A DNA stretch of 25,161 nt, from contig DMNP01000220.1 in NCBI GenBank assembly GCA_003452695.1, positions 1-25,161 of the forward strand, written 5' to 3'. The notes below the pieces were generated by a model, which was not told where the DNA came from, did no database searches, and worked only from the letters and a program-made list of their open reading frames with translations. A program made the position numbers and the translations under genes. Shown here piece after piece: positions 6,236-13,455 of this stretch (position 1 is the first letter of the stretch; each line of letters begins with the position of its first letter). This DNA comes from Eggerthellaceae bacterium (GTDB lineage Bacteria > Actinomycetota > Coriobacteriia > Coriobacteriales > Eggerthellaceae).

Positions 6236-8362
6236 GTGGCGACCGTCGGATTCGCATTCCTCGTCATCGCGTTCGCAGCCGCCGTGGTCGCCGCAGCTAC
6301 GTTGCTCGCGGGGCATTTCGCCGAGAAGGCCGCGCTGAGCCGCATCGGGCGCGTGGGCGTGGCGGCAAGCGCCGCCGCGTTGCTCGCGTGTTGCGGCGTG
6401 CTCGTATTCTGCTTCATGACCGGAGACGTTTCCATCAAGTACGTGCTCGAGGAGCGCACGCTGTCGACCGACGGCCTCGCATGGCTTTACAAGCTTTCGG
6501 GCCTATGGGCGGGACGCGCGGGGTCGCTCCTGTTCTGGGTGTTCCTCATAGCGCTGTTCAACGCGGTCATCCTGACACGGTCGAGCTTTGGCGGCAAGCG
6601 CTTCGGTGTCGCGCATAATGAACCGCAGTACTATCCAGCGACTTATTCCCTCGACAACCTGACCATGGCAATTGTCGCGATTGTAGTAGCGACGTTTTGC
6701 GGGGTTCTGCTGTTCTCGGAGGGGAACATGCCCTTCGCGCCCACGCCCGCCAGCTACTTCACGGCCGAAGGCAACCTGACAGAGGCGGCCTCGCTTCACT
6801 CAATGAACCAGCTGCTCGAGCACTGGGCCATGGCGATCCACCCGCCCATGCTCTTCGTCGGCTATGCTGGGCTCACCGTGCCGTTCGCCTACGCGATGGC
6901 CGCGCTCATCGTCGGCGATTTCTCGAAGCTCTGGGTCGAGCGCGCGACTCGGTTCGTCTTGGCCAGTTGGCTGTTCCTGGGTGCGGGCATCGGGCTCGGC
7001 GCCGTGTGGGCCTACGTCGTTCTCGGTTGGGGCGGCTACTGGGGCTGGGACCCGGTCGAGAACGCGAGCCTCCTGTCGTGGCTCGTGTGCGTTGCGCTCG
7101 TCCACACGTTCACCGTGTACCGCCAGCGCGATGCGTTCAAGCGCTGGGCGTTCATGTGCGCATGCCTCGCGTTCACGTTCGTCATCGTGGCCACGTTCAT
7201 CACGCGCTCGGGCATCGTGCAGTCGGTGCATGCGTTCGAGGGCGACCCGGTGTCGCTCGCGTTGTTCGGCGGCCTCATCGCGGTGTCGGCCGTCGTGCCA
7301 CTCGTGCTCATAGCCGTTCGTTGGAAGTCGCTTGCAACTGACACGGAAGGCGCCGACGATGTCGAGAACATGCTGTCGAAGGACGGCGCGTACTACTTCA
7401 ACAACGTCATCATGATCGTGTTCACGCTGCTGCTCACGTACATGACGGTGGCGTCTGCCCTGCCGAGCTGGCTACCGTTCGGCGGCGACTCGCTCGGCGC
7501 GACATCGTACGAGGCGATCGCGCGGCCGCTCGGCATCGTGTACATGCTCATCTTGTCGGCGTGCCCGCTGCTCGCGTGGGGAAAGACCGACCCGCGCAAG
7601 TTCCTCGAGCAGGCGCGTGTCCCGGCGATTTGCGCGGTCATACTGTTCGCGCTTCTAACTTTCTGGTGGACGACGCAGTTCGTACCTGTTTACGATGCCA
7701 CGATGGCGAAGGGGGGCGCGAATTCCGAGGCGCTGCTCGAAGCGGGGCCCGCCTGGTACTACAACGGGTTGGCGCTCGTGGGCCTGCTGGTGGCGTCGCT
7801 CCTGTTCTTCAACGCGCTGTTCTTCTTCGCGCGCGCCGTGAAGACGCCAAGCAGGCGTGCGCCTGCCATAGGCGGGGGGTTCGCGCATGTCGCCATGGCG
7901 ATAATCCTTATCGGCCTCATCGGCTCGAGCATGTACGTGTACGAGGAATCGGGTTACCTGAAGGCCGGTAAGGACGCGGGAACGACCGAGCCGTTCACGG
8001 TGCAGGAATACCGCCTGGAGTACCAGGGCGACTCCGTCACCGACAACAGCGCGACCAACAACCAGGTCATCTACGAAGTCACGTTCGACGTCTTCAAGGA
8101 CGACCGGTACGTGGGCAGCGTAAGCCCTTCCGTGCAGCTCGACGTCATAACCCAGCAGCAGAAGATCAACGCGGGCGTGTTGGGCTTTCCCGAGGAAGAC
8201 CTGTTCGTCGTGTATCGCGGCGTTAACCAGAACGGCGATTATTCGCTCGACGTGCGCGTGAACCAGTTCATCTCGCTCGTCTGGATCGGATTCGGCATGC
8301 TGATGATCGGTACGTTGTTCGCGCTCGTAGGCCGCAGGAAGACGAAGGCGTCGTCACGATGA
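6236..8362 (+). CDS. ccmF: Cytochrome c-type biogenesis heme lyase CcmF
   Basis: CcmF is the integral membrane heme lyase subunit of System I. It takes heme from CcmE and joins it to the CxxCH sites of exported apocytochromes. The 708 residues contain many membrane helices. Hallmarks are WAGRAGSLLFW (91-101), HWAMAIHPPMLFVGYAG (196-212), and the WWD heme-handling motif WGGYWGWDPVENASLLSW (265-282), followed by H290 and ITRSGIVQSVHAF. The C-terminal periplasmic domain is followed by a last helix (FISLVWIGFGMLMIGTLFAL). The start is GTG 6236, with GGAGGG seven bases upstream inside the end of ccmE. The stop overlaps the ccmA start by 4 bp (ATGA), indicating translational coupling. Length is slightly above the roughly 650 residues typical of proteobacteria. 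Confidence 0.96.
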   Translation: MATVGFAFLVIAFAAAVVAAATLLAGHFAEKAALSRIGRVGVAASAAALLACCGVLVFCFMTGDVSIKYVLEERTLSTDGLAWLYKLSGLWAGRAGSLLFWVFLIALFNAVILTRSSFGGKRFGVAHNEPQYYPATYSLDNLTMAIVAIVVATFCGVLLFSEGNMPFAPTPASYFTAEGNLTEAASLHSMNQLLEHWAMAIHPPMLFVGYAGLTVPFAYAMAALIVGDFSKLWVERATRFVLASWLFLGAGIGLGAVWAYVVLGWGGYWGWDPVENASLLSWLVCVALVHTFTVYRQRDAFKRWAFMCACLAFTFVIVATFITRSGIVQSVHAFEGDPVSLALFGGLIAVSAVVPLVLIAVRWKSLATDTEGADDVENMLSKDGAYYFNNVIMIVFTLLLTYMTVASALPSWLPFGGDSLGATSYEAIARPLGIVYMLILSACPLLAWGKTDPRKFLEQARVPAICAVILFALLTFWWTTQFVPVYDATMAKGGANSEALLEAGPAWYYNGLALVGLLVASLLFFNALFFFARAVKTPSRRAPAIGGGFAHVAMAIILIGLIGSSMYVYEESGYLKAGKDAGTTEPFTVQEYRLEYQGDSVTDNSATNNQVIYEVTFDVFKDDRYVGSVSPSVQLDVITQQQKINAGVLGFPEEDLFVVYRGVNQNGDYSLDVRVNQFISLVWIGFGMLMIGTLFALVGRRKTKASSR

Positions 8363-9069
8363 ACGCAGTCGAAGCGAAAGAGCTCTCGAAAGCGTTCGGG
8401 ACGCGCAAGGCGCTCGACGGGGTGTCGTTCGACTTGCCGGAAGGCGCGTTCCTCTCAATCTTCGGACCGAACGGGGCGGGGAAGACCACGCTTCTGAAGC
8501 TGCTGTCCACGTTGGCGCGGCCGACGGGCGGTCAGGCGCGCGTGGGCGGCATCGACCTAAAGGAAGAGCCTGACAAAGCGCGCGAGCTCATCGGCATGAT
8601 CTCGCATCAGTCGATGCTGTACCCCGATTTGACTGCCGAGGAGAATCTAGCGCTCTACGCCGAGCTTTACGGTGTCGCCGACCCGAAGGCGCGTGCAGTC
8701 GAGCTGCTCGAGGCGGTGGGCCTGTCGCACCGCCGGCTCGACCCGGTGCGCACGTTCTCCCGCGGCATGACCCAGCGCATCTCGATTGCCCGCACTCTCG
8801 TCCACGATCCGGCGGTCGTGTTCCTCGACGAGCCGTATTCGGGACTCGACCCTCATGCGGTCGATATCTTCGACTCGCTCATCGAAGCGGCGCGCGGCGA
8901 CCGGACGTTCATCATGGTCAGCCACGACCTCGCGAAGGGGTTCGGCATGTGCACGCACGCCCTCGTGCTCGCACGGGGCCGCGTGGTCACGTTCGCCCCC
9001 CGCGACGAGCTCGACTTCGACGAGTTCGCCCAACTCTACCGCGAGACCGTCGGCATGGGGGTGGCGTAG
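8359..9069 (+). CDS. ccmA: Heme exporter ATP-binding protein CcmA
   Basis: The 236-residue ATPase subunit of the CcmABCD complex, which releases holo-CcmE using ATP. It has the Walker A motif GPNGAGKT (36-43), ABC signature FSRGMTQR (133-140), Walker B AVVFLDEP (152-159) and an H-loop in MVSHDLA. The ATG overlaps the ccmF stop as ATGA. Its own stop codon abuts the ccmB start. The protein is soluble, with no membrane helices, and would dock on CcmB at the cytoplasmic face. Length and motif spacing are normal. A generic ABC ATPase reading is excluded mainly by position between ccmF and ccmB. Confidence 0.95.
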   Translation: MNAVEAKELSKAFGTRKALDGVSFDLPEGAFLSIFGPNGAGKTTLLKLLSTLARPTGGQARVGGIDLKEEPDKARELIGMISHQSMLYPDLTAEENLALYAELYGVADPKARAVELLEAVGLSHRRLDPVRTFSRGMTQRISIARTLVHDPAVVFLDEPYSGLDPHAVDIFDSLIEAARGDRTFIMVSHDLAKGFGMCTHALVLARGRVVTFAPRDELDFDEFAQLYRETVGMGVA

Positions 9070-9774
9070 ATGGGCCGCCCTTCTACCTTCCGGCAATACC
9101 GCACGCTGCTCGCTAAAGACCTGCGCCAGGAGTTCCGCACACGCGAGATGCTCATGTCCATGGGCATCTACGCCCTGCTCGTCATCATAGTGTACGGCGC
9201 CGCGCTGGCGCTCACGGCCAACGGGCTGGACATCATGCACATGGGGGGCGGATTGCTCTGGGCGCTCATCGTGTTCACGTCGCTGCTGGGTTTGGGACGC
9301 TCGTTCGCGCACGAGAAGGAGCAGGGGTGCATGGAAGGTGTGCTCCTCGCGCCGCTCGACCGTTCCGTTATCTTCCTGGCGAAGGCGACATCGAACATGC
9401 TGTTCATGTTCCTTGTCGAGGTGATCGCGGTACCCCTGTTCTACTTCTTCTTCATGTCGGGCCAGCCGGTCGCGCCGACCTTCGCCGCCATCGTGGCGCC
9501 GCTGCTCGTGGGCACCATCGGCATGGCGGGCATCGGCACGATGCTGTCGACCATCACCATGAACACACGCTCGAAGGACGTCATGCTCGCGGTGTTGTTC
9601 ATCCCGCTGATCTACCCGCTGCTGTCCGCCTGCGTCACGGCGACGACGGCGGCTATCGCGGGCACCGAGCTCTGGACCGACCTGTTCGTCATGCCGCTCG
9701 TGCTCGCCTGCGGATACGACGTAGTCATGTTGCTCGTATGCTGGGTCCTGTACGATTTCGTAGTGAGCGCTTAG
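9070..9774 (+). CDS. ccmB: Heme exporter membrane protein CcmB
   Basis: A 234-residue membrane protein, the permease-like partner of CcmA. About six hydrophobic helices can be seen, for example ILMSMG-type residues near 34-52, the VFTSLLGLGRSFAHEKEQG region after helix two, and long helices near residues 110-130, 140-160, 170-195 and 210-232. The segment LLGLGRSFAHEKEQGCMEGVLL with a charged EKEQG turn is characteristic of CcmB. The ATG follows the ccmA TAG with no spacer, so translation is probably coupled. A 27-nt gap then leads to ccmC. Confidence 0.93.
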   Translation: MGRPSTFRQYRTLLAKDLRQEFRTREMLMSMGIYALLVIIVYGAALALTANGLDIMHMGGGLLWALIVFTSLLGLGRSFAHEKEQGCMEGVLLAPLDRSVIFLAKATSNMLFMFLVEVIAVPLFYFFFMSGQPVAPTFAAIVAPLLVGTIGMAGIGTMLSTITMNTRSKDVMLAVLFIPLIYPLLSACVTATTAAIAGTELWTDLFVMPLVLACGYDVVMLLVCWVLYDFVVSA

Positions 9775-9801
9775 CTCGCGGCGAAGGGCAAAGGGGGTAA
9801 G

Positions 9802-10563
9802 GTGAAAAAAGGGATGGTGAAGGTGCCCGAGGCGGGGCAATGGCCGGACAAGCTGGCCATACCCGCGCTCGCGGCGGGCGCGGTGCTCACGACCGCGGGG
9901 TTCCTCGCGGCGTTCCTGCTCGTCGCACCCGTGAACGGGGCGGCGCTCGAATCGCCCGAGCTCGTCGGCGATGTCATGGTCACGCACCAGCAGCTGCTCA
10001 GCCAGAAGATCTTCTACTTCCACATGCCGGTGGCCATCGTGTCGTTCGTGCTGCTGGCCTTCGGCGCGTACTACGGGGTGCGCTTCCTCACGACGCGCGA
10101 GGCCCGTTTCGACACCTGCTCGCGCGTGGCGATGGAGCTCACCTTGCTGTTCGTCGTGTTCACCATGATAACGGGGGACCTGTGGACGCGTTTCGAGTGG
10201 GGCGTGTGGTGGACGTGGGACCCGCGCCTGACGACGTACCTCATTCTCATGCTCATCGTCATCGCGTATTTTGTCATGCGCAACGCGGTCGACGACCCCG
10301 AGCTGCGCGCCACGTACGCCAGCGTCGTCAGCGTCATCGCATTCGTCGACGTGCCCATCTGCTTCATGGTCACGCGCCTGATCCCGTCGAGCGTGCATCC
10401 GGTCGTCACACGAGAAGGCGGCATGTCGCCAGACATGGCGCTCGCGGTCATGCTCGTGATGGCGGGCATGATGCTCGTTGCGTTCGGCCTGTACCGCCTG
10501 CGCTTCAGGCAGGCGCGCCTCGCCGAGCGCCTGCAAGCCCTCAAGGACCAGCTCGATGACTAG
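9802..10563 (+). CDS. ccmC: Heme exporter / heme-handling protein CcmC
   Basis: CcmC presents heme to CcmE together with CcmD. The 253 residues form about six membrane helices. The WWD-domain signature is WGVWWTWDPRLT (133-144), and the flanking heme-ligand histidines are H74 (FYFHMPVA) and H199 (SSVHPV), as in the family. I chose GTG 9802 because AAAGGGGGTAAG lies directly upstream; ATG 9814 in frame is an alternative that would lose only four residues. A C-terminal Arg-rich helix (RLRFRQARLAERLQAL) extends into the cytoplasm. It is followed by a 45-nt gap and then ccmD. Confidence 0.95.
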   Translation: MKKGMVKVPEAGQWPDKLAIPALAAGAVLTTAGFLAAFLLVAPVNGAALESPELVGDVMVTHQQLLSQKIFYFHMPVAIVSFVLLAFGAYYGVRFLTTREARFDTCSRVAMELTLLFVVFTMITGDLWTRFEWGVWWTWDPRLTTYLILMLIVIAYFVMRNAVDDPELRATYASVVSVIAFVDVPICFMVTRLIPSSVHPVVTREGGMSPDMALAVMLVMAGMMLVAFGLYRLRFRQARLAERLQALKDQLDD

Positions 10564-10608
10564 CCATCCGGTTATTCGCCTTACCCAAACCTGCGAAAGG
10601 AAGCCGAC

Positions 10609-10812
10609 ATGAACCCGATTCTAGCCGATATCTACAGCACCGTCGTCCCGTCCATGCCGTTCATCATCGGGGCATACGTTCTCGTCTGGGCGGCACTGCT
10701 CGTCTACGTCATCATCGTGGTGCGCGGTCTGAAGAAAACCGAGGCTCAGATGGCCGCCCTCGAAGAATCCGTTCGAGCTATTCGAAACGACCGACCATCT
10801 AACCCTCTTTAA
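10609..10812 (+). CDS. ccmD: CcmD-family small membrane protein
   Basis: A 67-residue protein with one membrane helix (about 18-40) followed by a charged amphipathic helix (RGLKKTEAQMAALEESVRAI). This is the usual layout of CcmD, which stabilises the CcmC-CcmE complex and helps release holo-CcmE. ATG 10609 has GAAAGGAAG upstream at good spacing. It is the last gene of the ccmEFABCD run; no ccmG or ccmH follows. A short imperfect stem (ACCCT/AGGGT, 10802-10815) at its 3' end is too weak to call as a terminator. Confidence 0.85.
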   Translation: MNPILADIYSTVVPSMPFIIGAYVLVWAALLVYVIIVVRGLKKTEAQMAALEESVRAIRNDRPSNPL

Positions 10813-10864
10813 GGGTCGCAAGTAACGGCTTCGCAGGCATTCCTCGCGCATTACTGCAGTCAGG

Positions 10865-10907
10865 TGTTGCCACAGCAACAGACATGTCACCGCATTTCAG
10901 CTATGTT
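10865..10907 (+). promoter_or_regulatory. nrfA promoter with Crp/Fnr-type operator
   Basis: TGTTGC-CACA-GCAACA (10865-10880) matches the shared palindrome at all 12 fixed positions. TATGTT (10902-10907) is the -10 hexamer, starting 37 nt from the first base of the site. Transcription would start near 10914, 38 nt before the nrfA ATG. No -35 hexamer is needed, as expected for an activator-dependent class II promoter. Confidence 0.8.
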
Positions 10908-10951
10908 ATTGCAGTTGAGATACGTGGGCTTGTCCAAGGAAGGGGCCTGCC

Positions 10952-12433
10952 ATGAAGGGCAAGAAAGCTTTCATCACGGTGTGCGTCGTGGCGATTGTGG
11001 CGGTGATCGTCGGGGTTTCGGCATGCGCCCCCAAGGCGAACACAACCCAGGTGGGCAACCCCACGCCCAACGTCGCCCAGTCAGACGCGACGCCTGCGCC
11101 CGACAAGTACGGCGTCGTGAAGGCGACGCAGTGGGCAGAGGCCTACCCGTACGAGTACGAGTCGTATCTGGCCAACGCGTCGAACACGCCTCCGGCCGAG
11201 GACTACCTGGACAATCCCTATGTCGCCGAGGGCTACGCGTCTAAGACCGAGGACGTTACGTCGGCGCTGCCAGAAGGGTACAAGTACGTTGACGCCAAGA
11301 AGATGGACTACCTCGAGACGAACCCCGAGATCAAGATCCTCGGCAAGGGCTACGGCTACGCGAAGTACTACACCGAGCCGGCCAGCCACGTGTACTCGCT
11401 GTGGACGGTCACGCACAACGGCCGCGTTGGAGATGGCACGAAGACCAAGGCCGCCTGCATCACGTGCAAGTCGCCGCAGTACTCCAACCTGGTCGATAAG
11501 GAAGGCGAGTCCGTCCACGCGCTGGCCTTCAACGAGGTCATCGGCGACCTAGACGAAAACATCAGCTGCGCGAGCTGCCACGCCAACACGCCCATGAAGG
11601 ACGGCGAGGTGTACCTCGAGGTCGACCGCGCCGAGTGGGTGCGCTCGATGGGCGACGACGCCGGCAACACCATCAACGGCGAGGTCTGCGGCCAGTGCCA
11701 CTGCGACTACTCCATGGCGCCCGGCACGTCCATCCCGACGAGCCCGTACGACAACGGCCGCTCCGACATGGTTCCCGAGAAGGCCCTGAAGTGGTACGAC
11801 GACCATGACTTCGTCGACTGGACGTACGCCTCCACGGGCGCTAAGATGCTCGCCATCCGCCATGCCGAGTACGAGTTCGTCTACGGCGGCGACAACGAGA
11901 TCCTGCACCAGGGATCGCACATGCAGAACCTCGGCTACGACTGCAACGACTGCCACATGGCCACCACGAAGGCGGCCGACGGCACGGTCTACGCCAGCCA
12001 CGAGTGGATAAGCCCGCTCGACAACCAGGAGCTCATCGACCGCGACTGCAGCTCGTGCCATGCCGACATCAAGGCCGAGGTGAAGGCCTGGCAGGACGAG
12101 ATCGACCCGGCCACGACCGCGCTCGGCGAGCGCTGCGCGCGCTACATCCAGAACCTCGAGTCCAAGGTCGCCACGGAGCAGGACGACGAAGCCAACCCGG
12201 GCCAGAAGGTGCTCAAGCTCGACGAGGCCTTCGCCAAGAGCAACGGCATCGACGCCGCCAAGCTCGAGCGCCTGCAGTGGCTCCAGCGCGCGTCGTGCTA
12301 CTACTGGAACCTCGCGGCTGCCGAGAACAGCGAGGGTGCGCACAACCCGGCGTACTACCGCTACTGCCTCGACAAGGGCACCGAGATGCTCGACGAAGCT
12401 GATGCTCTTCTGGGCATGTCTTCTGCGGCATAA
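10952..12433 (+). CDS. nrfA: Ammonia-forming cytochrome c nitrite reductase NrfA (lipoprotein)
   Basis: NrfA reduces nitrite to ammonium with six electrons outside the cytoplasmic membrane. The 493-residue protein has exactly five heme sites: active-site C169-ITC-K173, then C206/C209-H210, C246/C249-H250, C331/C334-H335 and C366/C369-H370. The CxxCK site is diagnostic. Likely catalytic residues are Y253 and H304, with R158 a candidate for the active-site Arg. The residue before H304 is Arg303, where calcium-binding NrfA has Gln. The N-terminus is a lipoprotein signal with lipobox VSAC (C25), so the enzyme is probably anchored to the membrane exterior. ATG 10952 has AAGGAAGGGG upstream. It precedes the nrfH-like gene by 33 nt and is driven by the shared operator. 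Confidence 0.97.
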   Translation: MKGKKAFITVCVVAIVAVIVGVSACAPKANTTQVGNPTPNVAQSDATPAPDKYGVVKATQWAEAYPYEYESYLANASNTPPAEDYLDNPYVAEGYASKTEDVTSALPEGYKYVDAKKMDYLETNPEIKILGKGYGYAKYYTEPASHVYSLWTVTHNGRVGDGTKTKAACITCKSPQYSNLVDKEGESVHALAFNEVIGDLDENISCASCHANTPMKDGEVYLEVDRAEWVRSMGDDAGNTINGEVCGQCHCDYSMAPGTSIPTSPYDNGRSDMVPEKALKWYDDHDFVDWTYASTGAKMLAIRHAEYEFVYGGDNEILHQGSHMQNLGYDCNDCHMATTKAADGTVYASHEWISPLDNQELIDRDCSSCHADIKAEVKAWQDEIDPATTALGERCARYIQNLESKVATEQDDEANPGQKVLKLDEAFAKSNGIDAAKLERLQWLQRASCYYWNLAAAENSEGAHNPAYYRYCLDKGTEMLDEADALLGMSSAA

Positions 12434-12466
12434 ACGTTCCTTTGCCTGACGAGAAAGGAGCGGGCT

Positions 12467-13207
12467 GTGAGTGACGAGAAACTCGATATGACGACGGAGC
12501 CGGGCGCAGCCGAGGACGCGCCCGCCCCGAAGAAGAAGGGCAGGAAGAAGCTTGCGATCGTGGGCGTGATCGTCGTCGTGCTGGTCGCCGTCGGTGCCGG
12601 CATGATGGTCTGGCACGAGTCGCCGAGCTTCTGCTCCACCATGTGCCACATCGAGGGCGCCTATGTCGACAACTACATGCAGGAACAGGACTCGGCGGGC
12701 GTGGACAAATACGGCAACGAGGTGACGAACACCAACGCCATGATGGCCGTGCTCCACCGCAACACGAAGGCCACTGCGAAATCCGAGATCGTGTGCGTCG
12801 ACTGCCACGTCCCCAACATCGCGGAACTCGCACACGATGGCATGAACTACGTGAGCGGCAACTACCCCCTACCGCGCAACGAGCGCAGCGCCTCGGGCCT
12901 GCAGTCGTGGGACGGCAAGACCGGCGAGAGCTTCTGCACCAACGCGACATGCCACGTGTACCTGCTCGGCGACGACGGGGAGCTCAGCTACGACAAGCTC
13001 GCAGCCTCCACGGCGAGCCGGGCGTTCAACCCACACGAGCAGCACCACGAGGCGCTCTCGCTCGAGTGCACCGACTGCCACAAGGGGCATCGCGCCTCCA
13101 CGGTCGTGTGCACAGCCTGCCACCAGCACGAAGACGTTGAGCTGCCCGACGGCTGGGTGACCTATGGAGAGTCCCAACAGCTCCTGCAGCAAGGCTACGG
13201 CGCTTAA
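12467..13207 (+). CDS. nrfH: NrfH-like NapC/NirT-type multiheme quinol dehydrogenase
   Basis: This protein would oxidise menaquinol and feed electrons to NrfA. It has a cytoplasmic Lys-rich N-terminus, one membrane helix (about 29-49) and an external heme domain. Five putative heme sites are present: C56-X3-C60-H61, C110-X2-C113-H114, C157-X4-C162-H163, C201-X2-C204-H205 and C215-X2-C218-H219. Classical NrfH has four CX2CH sites, so the wider spacings and the extra site are unusual. At 246 residues it is longer than classical NrfH (about 150-180). The start is GTG 12467, with AAAGGAG six bases upstream. Gene order is nrfA-nrfH, reversed relative to the common nrfHA. The gene symbol is by role and context, and the protein could be called a NapC/NirT-family cytochrome. 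Confidence 0.82.
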   Translation: MSDEKLDMTTEPGAAEDAPAPKKKGRKKLAIVGVIVVVLVAVGAGMMVWHESPSFCSTMCHIEGAYVDNYMQEQDSAGVDKYGNEVTNTNAMMAVLHRNTKATAKSEIVCVDCHVPNIAELAHDGMNYVSGNYPLPRNERSASGLQSWDGKTGESFCTNATCHVYLLGDDGELSYDKLAASTASRAFNPHEQHHEALSLECTDCHKGHRASTVVCTACHQHEDVELPDGWVTYGESQQLLQQGYGA

Positions 13208-13242
13208 CGCATCCGACTGATTGTAAAAAACCAAGGCTTACT

Positions 13243-13260
13243 ATGCGTGGCGCATTTTAT
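13243..13260 (+). terminator. Candidate terminator after nrfH
   Basis: ATGCG/CGCAT with a TGG loop is followed by TTTAT. The stem is short (5 bp), so it would be weak. It lies about 35 nt past the stop codon. Confidence 0.35.
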
Positions 13261-13297
13261 GGGTGACGCAGTAGAACGCCTTCCTTCCCTCCCAAGC

Positions 13298-13326
13298 GGG
13301 CCGCCCTCATCATTGTGAGGCGGCCC
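13298..13326 (+). terminator. GC-rich hairpin terminator between nrfH and the second crp gene
   Basis: GGGCCGCCCTCA (13298-13309) pairs with TGAGGCGGCCC (13316-13326) over 11 bp with one bulged C and a six-base loop. A pyrimidine-rich CCTCTCTTTC follows. It sits upstream of the next promoter, so it most likely ends the nrf transcript. Confidence 0.6.
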
Positions 13327-13374
13327 CCTCTCTTTCGGTGAAATAAACTCGGCCCTCATAAACGCTACGTCAGA

Positions 13375-13417
13375 TGTTGCCATGGCAACAGACAGAGCGC
13401 CGATTCGCATCTATGCT
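13375..13417 (+). promoter_or_regulatory. Promoter of the second crp gene with Crp/Fnr-type operator
   Basis: TGTTGC-CATG-GCAACA (13375-13390) is a perfect match to the shared palindrome, again followed by GACA. TATGCT (13412-13417) is the -10 hexamer at the same 37-nt offset. Transcription would start near 13424, 32 nt before the ATG at 13456. If the encoded regulator binds this site, it is autoregulated. Confidence 0.8.
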
Positions 13418-13455
13418 CGTTCCGTCTGATGACGCAATTCGAGACGGGAGGCGCC

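Noticed and set aside
8647..10536. Long minus-strand open frame across the ccm genes
   Set aside because: Its product is an implausible mix of Arg, His and Glu, typical of the antisense of GC-rich genes. It covers four well-supported ccm genes and has no start signals.
11549..12835. Long minus-strand open frame across nrfA and nrfH
   Set aside because: Antisense shadow of heme protein genes whose motifs are certain.
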